NCBI GenBank assembly: GCA_937896505.1
Contig: CALBNP010000173.1
Span: 1-12,305 of the forward strand
DNA from: an uncultured Bacteroidales bacterium
GTDB lineage: Bacteria; Bacteroidota; Bacteroidia; Bacteroidales; F082
Length of the DNA: 12,305 bases
Direction: 5' to 3'
This document shows positions 1-6,762 of this stretch, piece after piece. The notes under the pieces are model-generated. The model did no database searches. It saw nothing but the letters and a program-made list of their open reading frames with translations, and had not been told where the DNA came from. The translations under genes and the position numbers were made by a program. Each line of letters opens with the position of its first letter. Within the stretch, counting starts at the first letter, position 1.

Positions 1-1395
1 CTGCGCTATATGTTCGATCAGCTTGACTTGCAGTCGAGTTTCGGACGCCGTAGCCTTTTGGACATGCCGATGATGAAAAACGCATCGGAGATAGGGAAGT
101 GCTATGCAGTTTTGAAATCGTTCCTTGACTTTGTCCATGAACCGGAAAATACACCTTATATTAATACGTTGCAGTCGAAGCTGCAATGCCTGAAAGATGT
201 CCGCACCACCATCAAGCATTTGGGCGAATCTGTCGTTTTGGATGACATTGAGCTTTTTGAAGTGAAACATCTCGCCATCCTAACGGCTGACATCTCGGAG
301 CGTTTGCAAAAATTGGGTTTGGATAAGGTCATCGCTTTGCCAGATATGCAGAACGTGATTTCGATTCTTGACCCAGACGGCTTGAAGATTGCGACATTCT
401 ACATCTACGATTCCTACTCTGAGGACTTGAAGGAACTGCGTGCGTTGATTCGCAAAAGTCCTAATATGCAGGAAGAACTGCTGCTCAAGGCGAATGAAAT
501 CGAAGATGGAATCCGTCTTGAATTGAGCAGAAAACTCCGTCCGTTTGCGGCGGAAATCGAACAAGCACAGCGGGCTTTGGCACAGGTTGACATCAACCTT
601 GCAAAAGCCTTGCAAATGAAACAGTTGGGACTTGTTTTTCCATGCGTCTCAAAGGGAACGACTTCGTATCGGGGCCTGTTCCATCCGCAAGTGAAGAACT
701 CGCTTGCAGCGGTTGGCAAGCTGTATCAGCCTGTTGACATCAGTTTCGGTCAGCAGCCAACTTTAATCACGGGCGCCAATATGGGCGGTAAGACCGTGGT
801 TTTGAAGACCTTGACATTGTGCCAATATCTCTTCCAATTCGGTTTCGGCATACTGGCTGAAAAGGCGGAGATTGATGTCAGGGACGAGATTTATTTCTGC
901 ATTGGCGATGAGCAGTCGATAGAAAAAGGGCTGTCGTCGTTTGCTGCAGAGATGAAAAACATCGATGCCGTGATTAAGGCATCGCGAAAAGAAGGAAATA
1001 TTGTGGCGATGGTCGATGAGCCAGCCCGCACCACCAACCCGACGGAAGGCGCAGCCTTGGTGACTGCTTTGATTGAATTGCTTTCGGGTAAGAATGTGAG
1101 CCTCGTTTTGACTACGCACTATGATATAGAGTCGGCAAGTTCGAAACGTCTGCGCGTGAAGGGCTTCGTTGACGGACAGATGAACTACCAGCTTGTTGAG
1201 GTGAAGGAAGGCGAAGTGCCGCACGAAGCCTTGAACATTGCTGAAAGTCTTGGCATTGATTGTGAGTGGATTGAGAAGGCAAGAGAGGTATTAATTATGT
1301 CGAATTCGACACAATTAACCCCCTCGAATTCGAGGGGGTTAGAAAATAGGGAGTTGAAATCGACCCCTTGCGAAGAAAGGAATTTGAGTAAATGA
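1..1395 (+). CDS. kamC: KamC-like MutS-family ATPase, lysine 5,6-aminomutase reactivase (5' partial)
   Basis: The frame is open through base 1, so the ATG at 10 is probably internal and the N-terminus lies outside. The last two thirds form a MutS-type ABC ATPase: Walker A GANMGGKT at nt 772-795, a Walker B/D-loop block ending in MVDEPARTTNP near nt 1009-1041, and TTHYD near 1111-1125. The N-terminal MutS mismatch-recognition domains are not seen in what is present. MutS-like KamC proteins are encoded beside kamD/kamE in lysine-fermentation clusters and are annotated as ATPases that reactivate the B12 aminomutase; a mismatch-repair role is unlikely. The last ~35 residues, from about LIMSNSTQL onward, are low-complexity and encoded by a palindromic repeat (1291-1340), so they look like an acquired tail. 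The family and context are clear; the reactivase role is inferred from family annotation. Confidence 0.85.
   Translation: MRYMFDQLDLQSSFGRRSLLDMPMMKNASEIGKCYAVLKSFLDFVHEPENTPYINTLQSKLQCLKDVRTTIKHLGESVVLDDIELFEVKHLAILTADISERLQKLGLDKVIALPDMQNVISILDPDGLKIATFYIYDSYSEDLKELRALIRKSPNMQEELLLKANEIEDGIRLELSRKLRPFAAEIEQAQRALAQVDINLAKALQMKQLGLVFPCVSKGTTSYRGLFHPQVKNSLAAVGKLYQPVDISFGQQPTLITGANMGGKTVVLKTLTLCQYLFQFGFGILAEKAEIDVRDEIYFCIGDEQSIEKGLSSFAAEMKNIDAVIKASRKEGNIVAMVDEPARTTNPTEGAALVTALIELLSGKNVSLVLTTHYDIESASSKRLRVKGFVDGQMNYQLVEVKEGEVPHEALNIAESLGIDCEWIEKAREVLIMSNSTQLTPSNSRGLENRELKSTPCEERNLSK
1291..1340. repeat. Double palindrome, copy A, inside the 3' end of kamC
   Basis: Two adjacent palindromes. The first, 1291-1318, has arms TTAATT and AATTAA, one A/C mismatch (1297 against 1312) and the perfect core TGTCGAATTCGACA. 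The second, 1317-1340, is a perfect 24-nt palindrome with a C5/G5 stem. Both centres read CGAATTCG. The unit aligns without gaps to 1419-1468, exactly 128 bases downstream. It is translated in frame as part of the KamC C-terminus. No T-run follows, so it does not look like an intrinsic terminator. Confidence 0.9.
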
Positions 1396-1535
1396 GAAAA
1401 GTGTTGAAACTAGATATTTTAATTATGGCGAATTCGCCACAATTAAACCTATCTAATTCGATAGGTTTGAAGAGAAAGCCAATGACTAAATGTACCGAAA
1501 TCGGTATTATTAGAAATATTTGTATTAGAAACTAA
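1392..1535 (+). CDS. Possible 47-residue small ORF overlapping the kamC stop
   Basis: An ATG at 1392 overlaps the kamC stop codon in an ATGA arrangement typical of translational coupling. The frame runs 47 codons to TAA at 1533-1535. It reads through palindrome copy B, giving LIMANSPQLNLSNSIGL, which parallels LIMSNSTQLTPSNSRGL at the KamC C-terminus, so both copies are read in the same phase relative to the palindrome. The rest is basic (MRKVLKLD at the start, IRN at the end) with no recognised domain. It may be a real coupled peptide or only the by-product of a repeat that lacks stops in this frame; the second is more likely. Confidence 0.25.
   Translation: MRKVLKLDILIMANSPQLNLSNSIGLKRKPMTKCTEIGIIRNICIRN
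1419..1468. repeat. Double palindrome, copy B, between kamC and the DUF262 gene
   Basis: This is the second copy of the 1291-1340 unit. The first palindrome, 1419-1446, has the same arms, the same A/C mismatch (1425 against 1440) and the core TGGCGAATTCGCCA. The second, 1445-1468, has stem AAACCTATC against GATAGGTTT with one mismatch next to the AATT centre. Over 50 aligned bases the copies differ at nine positions. Eight of these form four complementary pairs, so pairing is kept while sequence changes. Confidence 0.9.
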
Positions 1536-1547
1536 CAATTATTGAGC

Positions 1548-3356
1548 ATGGCAGAAAAATATAGTCCATCGAATTATTCAATTGAGCAGATTTTGAATTT
1601 TATCAAGTCTGGCGAAATCGCTATCCCTGAAATACAGCGTCCATTTGTTTGGAAGCCTAAACAAGTTCGTGATTTGATTGATTCATTATATACGGGCTAT
1701 CCGACTGGTTATTTAATTATATCTCAAAATCCCAATATGAAATTGAAAGATGGTTCAATATCAGAAGGGAAAAAGATTATGATTGATGGACAACAACGTG
1801 TTACATCCTTAATGACTGCCATTGCTGGCTTTGAAGTTGTAAATTCAAATTTTACCAGAAAGCGTATAAAAATATCATTTAATCCTTTTGCCACAGAAGA
1901 AGATGAGCAATTCAAGGTGCAGGATAATGCTATTTTGAAAGATAAAAGATGGATAGCCGATATTGCAGACTTATTTGTTCCAGATTTTGATTCTTATTCT
2001 TTTATTCAAGAATACTGCGAGAAAAATCCTGATATTCAGCCAAAAGAATTAAATAAAAAAATCACCCAACTATTGAGTATAAGAAATCGGCAAATTGGTG
2101 TAATCACTCTTGATAAGGATTTGACTATTGATGAGGTTACAGAAATTTTCATACGAATTAATAACCAAGGTGCAAAATTGAATCAAGCAGATTTTGCCAT
2201 GTCGAAAATTGCTGCTAATAGCAAGTATAATGGAAATGTTCTAAGAAAGGCTGTTGATTACTTTTCGCATTTAGCCATCGAACCCAATTGGTACGATGAA
2301 ATGCAAAAAGACAAGGACTTTATGGCTACTGACTATGCTCAGAAACTCAGATGGTTGAAAGATGATAGGGAAGATATTTTCGACCCTGATTATGGTGATA
2401 TTTTGCGCGTCTCTTTTATGTATAAATTCGGTCGTGGCAAAATGAAAGATTTGGTTAGTCTATTAGGTGGCCGTGATTTTGAAACCCGTGATTATAAAGA
2501 AGAAATTGCGGAACAATCATTCGGTGATTTGCGACAAGGAGTCATGTCTTTTATGAGTGAATTTTCATTTACGAATTTTGTTTTGGCAATTAAATCAGCA
2601 GGTTTTGTGTCAAGCAAATTGATTAATTCTCAAATGACATTAGACTTTGCCTATACATTATATCTTTTGCTGAATGATGACAAGAATATTGACAAGACGA
2701 AGATAAAACATTATGTTTCAAAATGGTATGTTCTTTCAACTTTAACAAGCAGATATATAACCTCGCCAGAAACAGTGATGGATAAAGATATTAGGAGAAT
2801 CGCTGAAAGAGGTTTCATTGAATTTTTGAAAGAAAATGAAGAAGCTGAACTTTCTGATGCATTCTGGAATGTTGGTTTAGTTCAAAATCTAGAATCTTCA
2901 GCCATTAATAGTCCGTTTTTTAATACATTTTTAGCTTCTCAAATTTATAATAGTGAAGAATCCTTGTTTATGAAGAGTGTTAAGGTACGCGATTTGGTTA
3001 CTACCATGGGAGATGTTCATCATATTTTCCCCAAGAAGTATCTTCAGAACAATGGAATAAATGACAAAGCCAAATATAATCAGATAGCCAACTTTACCTA
3101 TTTTGATACCCAAAACAACATTTCGGTAGGTGAAAAAGCACCAAATGAGTATTTCGGGGTTGTGTTTGGTCAATGTGATACGAAAAATTGTGTTTTTGGA
3201 GATATAGATAATAAAGAAGCGTTGGAGAAGAATTTGAAAATGAATTGCATACCGTTGGATATTGTGTCGATGGATTATACTCGCTATGATGATTTCCTTT
3301 TAGAACGTCGAAAACTAATGGCGGCAAAAATTAAGGATTATTATTATTCATTGTGA
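1548..3356 (+). CDS. DUF262/DUF1524 (GmrSD-like) restriction endonuclease
   Basis: This 602-residue protein has the two-part layout of the GmrSD/SspE/BrxU group. The N-terminal DUF262 domain, a ParB-like NTPase/sensor, shows IPEIQRPFVWK at residues 26-36 and IDGQQRVTSL at 79-88, followed by IFIRINNQGAKLNQADF. A C-terminal DUF1524 HNH nuclease shows DVHHIFPKKYLQ around residues 489-500 (His-491/His-492) with Asn-rich downstream residues. Characterised relatives are type IV enzymes that cut modified phage DNA, so an anti-phage role is likely but not proven. The ATG at 1548 is preferred; an in-frame TTG at 1542 would add two residues. The gene is clearly A/T-richer than kamD, which suggests acquisition by transfer. 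It splits kamC from kamD and is followed after 16 bases by a second nuclease gene, probably co-transcribed. Confidence 0.88.
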   Translation: MAEKYSPSNYSIEQILNFIKSGEIAIPEIQRPFVWKPKQVRDLIDSLYTGYPTGYLIISQNPNMKLKDGSISEGKKIMIDGQQRVTSLMTAIAGFEVVNSNFTRKRIKISFNPFATEEDEQFKVQDNAILKDKRWIADIADLFVPDFDSYSFIQEYCEKNPDIQPKELNKKITQLLSIRNRQIGVITLDKDLTIDEVTEIFIRINNQGAKLNQADFAMSKIAANSKYNGNVLRKAVDYFSHLAIEPNWYDEMQKDKDFMATDYAQKLRWLKDDREDIFDPDYGDILRVSFMYKFGRGKMKDLVSLLGGRDFETRDYKEEIAEQSFGDLRQGVMSFMSEFSFTNFVLAIKSAGFVSSKLINSQMTLDFAYTLYLLLNDDKNIDKTKIKHYVSKWYVLSTLTSRYITSPETVMDKDIRRIAERGFIEFLKENEEAELSDAFWNVGLVQNLESSAINSPFFNTFLASQIYNSEESLFMKSVKVRDLVTTMGDVHHIFPKKYLQNNGINDKAKYNQIANFTYFDTQNNISVGEKAPNEYFGVVFGQCDTKNCVFGDIDNKEALEKNLKMNCIPLDIVSMDYTRYDDFLLERRKLMAAKIKDYYYSL

Positions 3357-3372
3357 TTGTTAGGATTGTAAT

Positions 3373-4437
3373 ATGCCAGATAAAGATTCCATATTGAGCA
3401 ACGTTGATGTTTCAGCATCAGAAAACGAGACTTCCGTTTCGTTCTTCTCTGAAGTGCGTCAAATAATAGATGAAGCCCGCAGCAATGCCGTGCGTAGCGT
3501 TGATTTTTGCAGGGTTCAGATGTATTGGAATATTGGAAGACGTATTTTTGAGGAAGAACAGCAGGGAAAGGATAGGGCTGAATATGGAACGTATTTAATT
3601 GTGAACCTTGCAAAAGATTTGGAACCCGTGTACGGGAGTGGCTTTGGTGTACGGCAATTGAAGTTTTGCCGTCAGTTTTACAGACTTTACCCAATTGGGA
3701 ACGCACTGCGTTCCCAATTGAATTGGTCGCAATACAGAATGTTGATTCAGATACAGGATTCTGATAAGCGCGAATATTATGAGCTTGAAGCAGTCAACAA
3801 TTGTTGGACGGGACGAGAACTTGAACGTCAGATTAATTCCATGCTTTACGAGCGGCTTCTGTTAAGCAACGACAAGGAAAGCGTTTTAGCTGTGGCACGC
3901 AAACAACGTATCCCGCAAAGCCCAAAGGAAGTCATCAAAGACCCGATGATTCTTGAATTTTTAGGCTTGGAAAGAAAAGCAAAATATTATGAGAGTGATT
4001 TGGAAAATGCTTTAATTACTCATTTACAAAAGTTTATGCTTGAATTGGGTAATGGATTTGCATTTGTTGCCCGTCAAAAACGCATACTGATAGAAGATGA
4101 TGAGTTTTTTGTGGATTTGGTGTTTTACAATCGGATTTTGCGTTGCTTCGTGTTGTTTGAATTGAAAACCGACAAGTTGACACATCAGGATTTGGGGCAA
4201 TTGCAAATGTATGTCAATTATTTTGATAGGATTGAAAAACTGCCGGAAGAGAATAATACGATAGGCGTTTTGCTTTGCACAAACAAAAATGAAACGGCTG
4301 TCAGAATGACATTGCCGGAAGACAATAAAACCATATTGGCATCACAATATTCACTATATTTGCCAACAGAAGAACAATTGAAAAAAGAAATAGAAGAAGT
4401 TAAGAGTTTGGTGAAACAACTTGATAAAGAAGAATAA
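3373..4437 (+). CDS. DUF1016 (YhcG-type) PDDEXK nuclease
   Basis: This 354-residue protein matches the DUF1016/YhcG family over its full length. The N-terminal helical domain includes YWNIGRRIFEEEQQGKDRAEYG (two adjacent blocks, residues 51-72) and ALRSQLNWSQYR (111-122). The C-terminal PDDEXK nuclease domain has D248 in VDLVFYNR and E263-L-K265 in LFELKTDKLTHQDLGQLQMYVNYF. A charged helix follows at the C-terminus. Family members often occur near restriction-modification loci, and a DNA-processing or defence role is inferred. No methyltransferase or specificity subunit is present. It follows the DUF262 gene by 16 bases and ends 29 bases before kamD. Codons 107-116 (PIGNALRSQL) lie in a 29-nt palindrome, yet the reading frame and conserved ALRSQL block are intact. 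Confidence 0.87.
   Translation: MPDKDSILSNVDVSASENETSVSFFSEVRQIIDEARSNAVRSVDFCRVQMYWNIGRRIFEEEQQGKDRAEYGTYLIVNLAKDLEPVYGSGFGVRQLKFCRQFYRLYPIGNALRSQLNWSQYRMLIQIQDSDKREYYELEAVNNCWTGRELERQINSMLYERLLLSNDKESVLAVARKQRIPQSPKEVIKDPMILEFLGLERKAKYYESDLENALITHLQKFMLELGNGFAFVARQKRILIEDDEFFVDLVFYNRILRCFVLFELKTDKLTHQDLGQLQMYVNYFDRIEKLPEENNTIGVLLCTNKNETAVRMTLPEDNKTILASQYSLYLPTEEQLKKEIEEVKSLVKQLDKEE
3692..3720. repeat. 29-nt near-perfect palindrome inside the DUF1016 gene
   Basis: Arms CAATTGGGAACGCA (3692-3705) and TGCGTTCCCAATTG (3707-3720) are exact reverse complements around a single C at 3706. The right arm encodes the conserved family block ALRSQL, so the left arm looks like the copied or inserted half. 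Its base sequence is unrelated to the AATTCG-centred palindromes near 1300-1470. Confidence 0.9.
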
Positions 4438-4466
4438 ACAAATCATAAAGAAATAAACTTAATACA

Positions 4467-6023
4467 ATGCAAAAGAGCAAATTAGGATTAGATTTTGAGA
4501 AAGTTGAGTATGCCAGAGGTCTGGCGAAAAACATTGCAGAAGATGTTCAGTCTTTTGTTGAACAGTACACTACTGTTGCCGTCGAGCGCACGCTGTGCCG
4601 CCTGATGGGTATCGATGGCGTTGATGAAAACGGCGTTCCGCTGCCAAATGTGGTGGTGGAAAACTTGAAAGAAAAAGGTGTCCTGAATGAAGGTGCCTTG
4701 TTCTTCATCGCTAATGCCATGATTCAGACCAAGTTGAATCCTCAGCAGATTGCCGAAAAGGTCGCTGCTGGCGAACTTGACATTACAAAGGTCGTGACAA
4801 AAGACCAGAAGCAGATTGCAGAAGCCCTGCAACCTGTCATCGACGAAAGCATGAGCCGCATCCGCACACGCCGTGCCCGCCGCGAACATTATTTAGACAC
4901 CATAGGTGAAGGCCCGAAGCCTTACCTTTATATTATTGTTGCAACGGGTAACATCTACGAAGATGTTGTCCAGGCTCAGGCAGGCGCACGCCAAGGTGCC
5001 GATGTCATTGCTGTGATCCGTACCACGGGTCAGAGCTTGCTCGACTATGTTCCTTACGGCGCTACCACCGAAGGTTTCGGCGGCACTTTCGCCACTCAGG
5101 AGAACTTCCGCATCATGCGTAAGGCTCTTGATGAAGTGGGCGAGGAGCAAGGCCGTTACATCCGCCTTTGCAACTACTGCTCAGGTCTTTGCATGCCTGA
5201 AATCGCCATCATGGGTGCTTTCGAAGGCCTCGATGTCATGCTGAACGATGCTTTGTACGGCATTCTTTTTCGCGACATCAACATGCAGCGCACTTTGATT
5301 GACCAGTATATGTCACGCATTATCAACGGTTTCGCTGGCGTTATCATCAACACGGGTGAAGACAACTACCTCACCACAGCCGATGCCGTTGAAGCTGCTC
5401 ACACCGTTTTGGCTTCCGACCTCATCAACGAACAACTCGCTTTGATGGCTGGTCTGAAAGAAGAACAGATGGGCTTAGGTCACGCATTCGAAATGGATCC
5501 GATGCTTGAAAACGGTTTTCTCATGGAACTGGCTCAGGCTCAGATGACACGTGAAATCTTCCCGAAGGCAACGCTGAAATACATGCCGCCTACCAAGTTC
5601 ATGACGGGCAATATTTTCCGTGGCCACATTCAGGATGCTTTGTTCAACATGATTGGCATTTGGACGCACCAAGGCATTCAGCTTTTGGGCATGCCTACCG
5701 AAGCCATCCACACGCCATTCATGAGCGACCGCTACCTGTCAATCGAAAACGCCAAGTATATCTTCAATAATATGAAGAGCATCGGCGATGAAATGCAGTT
5801 TGCCGAAGACGGTATCTGCCGCCGTCGCGCTAAGGAAGTCGTCGACAACACCATCAAACTGTTGGAAGAAATCAACAAGGAAGGTCTGTTTACGGCACTC
5901 GAAAAGGGTATCTTTGGCGATGTGAAACGCCCGAAGAACGGTGGTAAGGGTCTGGAAGGCGTCACCATGAAGGGTGAGAACTACCTGAACCCATTTGTTG
6001 AACTGATGAAAGGTAAGAGATAA
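4467..6023 (+). CDS. kamD: Lysine 5,6-aminomutase alpha subunit
   Basis: With KamE this forms the adenosylcobalamin- and PLP-dependent aminomutase that moves the terminal amino group of beta-lysine (or D-lysine) from C6 to C5, giving 3,5-diaminohexanoate. The protein has 518 residues, close to the roughly 516 of the Clostridium sticklandii subunit. It forms the TIM barrel that holds substrate and PLP. R185, S190 (TTGQS), S239 (YCSG) and Y264 (DALYG) fall one position after R184, S189, S238 and Y263, which I recall as PLP contacts in the C. sticklandii structure. Base composition is higher in G+C than the two nuclease genes upstream, as expected for a backbone gene. The ATG at 4467 follows an A/T-rich leader with no Shine-Dalgarno. 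The partner kamE is unusually distant, 1.4 kb downstream behind two accessory genes. Confidence 0.96.
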   Translation: MQKSKLGLDFEKVEYARGLAKNIAEDVQSFVEQYTTVAVERTLCRLMGIDGVDENGVPLPNVVVENLKEKGVLNEGALFFIANAMIQTKLNPQQIAEKVAAGELDITKVVTKDQKQIAEALQPVIDESMSRIRTRRARREHYLDTIGEGPKPYLYIIVATGNIYEDVVQAQAGARQGADVIAVIRTTGQSLLDYVPYGATTEGFGGTFATQENFRIMRKALDEVGEEQGRYIRLCNYCSGLCMPEIAIMGAFEGLDVMLNDALYGILFRDINMQRTLIDQYMSRIINGFAGVIINTGEDNYLTTADAVEAAHTVLASDLINEQLALMAGLKEEQMGLGHAFEMDPMLENGFLMELAQAQMTREIFPKATLKYMPPTKFMTGNIFRGHIQDALFNMIGIWTHQGIQLLGMPTEAIHTPFMSDRYLSIENAKYIFNNMKSIGDEMQFAEDGICRRRAKEVVDNTIKLLEEINKEGLFTALEKGIFGDVKRPKNGGKGLEGVTMKGENYLNPFVELMKGKR

Positions 6024-6050
6024 GTTCTGTTCTTTGATAGCTGAGCAAGT

Positions 6051-6067
6051 CCTGTCTTTCAGACAGG
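6051..6067. repeat. Hairpin 1, TTC loop, after kamD
   Basis: Stem CCTGTCT/AGACAGG closes a TTC loop with perfect pairing, and TTGG follows. It shares the central CTTTCAG and the flanking AAGT...TTGG with hairpin 2, 89 bases downstream, but has a different stem. No T-run follows. Confidence 0.85.
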
Positions 6068-6098
6068 TTGGTCTTAGTCTGACGACAACAACGCTAAG

Positions 6099-6129
6099 TC
6101 CGTAAGCTGCGCCAAGGCTTGCATACGGA
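6099..6129. repeat. Bulged stem-loop between hairpins 1 and 2
   Basis: TCCGTA (6099-6104) pairs with TACGGA (6124-6129). An inner AGC/GCT pairing continues the stem (6105-6107 with 6117-6119), with unpaired bases on the right arm. It could be part of a transposon-end structure or of the untranslated leader of the transposase gene. No matching right end was found. Confidence 0.5.
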
Positions 6130-6140
6130 TAAGTGAAGTT

Positions 6141-6155
6141 CCACCTTTCAGGTGG
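6141..6155. repeat. Hairpin 2, TTC loop
   Basis: Stem CCACCT/AGGTGG closes a TTC loop with perfect pairing, followed by TTGG. Compared with hairpin 1 from the loop outward, pairs 1, 2 and 6 are identical while pairs 3, 4 and 5 are all changed and all still complementary. Confidence 0.85.
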
Positions 6156-6173
6156 TTGGACGACGCGGAACGC

Positions 6174-6190
6174 CTGACCTGAAGGGTCAG
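6174..6190. repeat. Hairpin 3, inverted relative to hairpins 1 and 2
   Basis: Stem CTGACC/GGTCAG closes TGAAG. Read on the - strand, the centre is TTC flanked by C and A, so it belongs to the same loop family in opposite orientation, with a third stem sequence. Confidence 0.75.
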
Positions 6191-6202
6191 ACATCAGCTT
6201 TA

Positions 6203-6222
6203 CCGTAGGTCGCGACCTACGG
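6203..6222. repeat. 20-nt perfect palindrome upstream of the transposase
   Basis: CCGTAGGTCG is followed at once by its exact reverse complement, ending 27 bases before the transposase ATG. IS200-type elements often have a hairpin just upstream of tnpA that limits its expression; that role here is inference. Confidence 0.85.
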
Positions 6223-6230
6223 GAGAACAC

Positions 6231-6248
6231 AAGAAGAAGGAAGAAGAA
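6231..6248 (+). promoter_or_regulatory. Purine-rich Shine-Dalgarno-like tract for the transposase gene
   Basis: An uninterrupted A/G tract contains AGGA at 6238-6241, eight bases before the ATG at 6250. The other genes here have A/T-rich leaders without such a site, so this ribosome binding site is atypical and may have come with the transposase gene. Confidence 0.5.
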
Positions 6249-6249
6249 T

Positions 6250-6699
6250 ATGAGTTACACACAGTCACTATACCACATAGTCATTCGTACGAAATACAGC
6301 GGTCAAACTATCGTGGAAGAATACGAGAAAGAGTTATATGCTTACTTGGTTGGCATTGCCAAGAACAAGAAGGCATTCGTGTATCGTATCGGCGGTATGC
6401 CAGACCATATTCATATCCTTGCAGACTTGCATCCTACCGTCTCATTGTCTGACTTCGTCAGGGACTTGAAGGAATATTCGAGCAAATGGTTGAAAACCAA
6501 TGTCCATTTCCCGGATTTCGATGGCTGGGGTGAAGGTTATGCTGCGTTCTCAAGGAGCTTTCGCGACAGAATGGAAACTATCAACTACATCAAAGGACAA
6601 AAAGAACATCATAAGAAACAGAAGTTTGAAAATGAATACAGAGCATTTCTTGAAGAAAACGAGGTTGAAATTGACGAACGTTATTTTCTCAAAGATTAA
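6250..6699 (+). CDS. IS200/REP-associated Y1 transposase (TnpA/RAYT-like)
   Basis: This 149-residue single-strand transposase has the HUH motif H53-I-H55 in GMPDHIHILADL and the likely catalytic tyrosine Y113 in NYIKGQKEHHKKQ. The family cuts and joins single-stranded DNA through a 5'-phosphotyrosine and recognises hairpins at element ends. All key residues are present, so it may be active. There is no tnpB or iscB partner. The 226 bases between kamD and this gene carry several hairpins (6051-6222), while no convincing right end is seen in 6700-6762. That leaves two readings: a small IS200-like insertion whose ends cannot be fixed here, or a resident REP-associated transposase (RAYT) that moves short palindromes elsewhere. 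Bacteroidota carry many such proteins of this size. Confidence 0.88.
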   Translation: MSYTQSLYHIVIRTKYSGQTIVEEYEKELYAYLVGIAKNKKAFVYRIGGMPDHIHILADLHPTVSLSDFVRDLKEYSSKWLKTNVHFPDFDGWGEGYAAFSRSFRDRMETINYIKGQKEHHKKQKFENEYRAFLEENEVEIDERYFLKD

Positions 6700-6762
6700 A
6701 GTTATTGGATTCATAACAAACTGAACTAAAAGTAAATAGGTAAACAATTAAAATTTACAATT

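Noticed and set aside
1..1395. Mismatch-repair MutS
   Set aside because: Only the ATPase part and a divergent core are present, and the position before the aminomutase genes fits KamC.
1302..1435. GAATTC cores (three within about 135 bases) as target sites for the nearby nucleases
   Set aside because: They are the natural centres of these palindromes, and neither nuclease family is known to recognise this site; clustering alone is not evidence.
1291..1468. The palindromes as intrinsic terminators of kamC
   Set aside because: No T-run follows any of the stems, and copy A lies inside the coding sequence.
1542..1547. TTG start for the DUF262 protein
   Set aside because: An ATG lies six bases downstream, directly before the conserved N-terminus.
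1506..1547. Bacteroidota-type promoter before the DUF262 gene
   Set aside because: AATATTTG at 1515-1522 is near the TAnnTTTG -7 consensus, but no matching -33 TTG was found at proper spacing.
6024..6249. A riboswitch, for example a cobalamin riboswitch, controlling the downstream genes
   Set aside because: No B12-box-like conserved core was seen; the region is a set of independent simple hairpins.
6700..6762. Right end of an IS200-type element
   Set aside because: Only a 5-bp stem (6701-6705 with 6713-6717) is present, too weak to define an element boundary.
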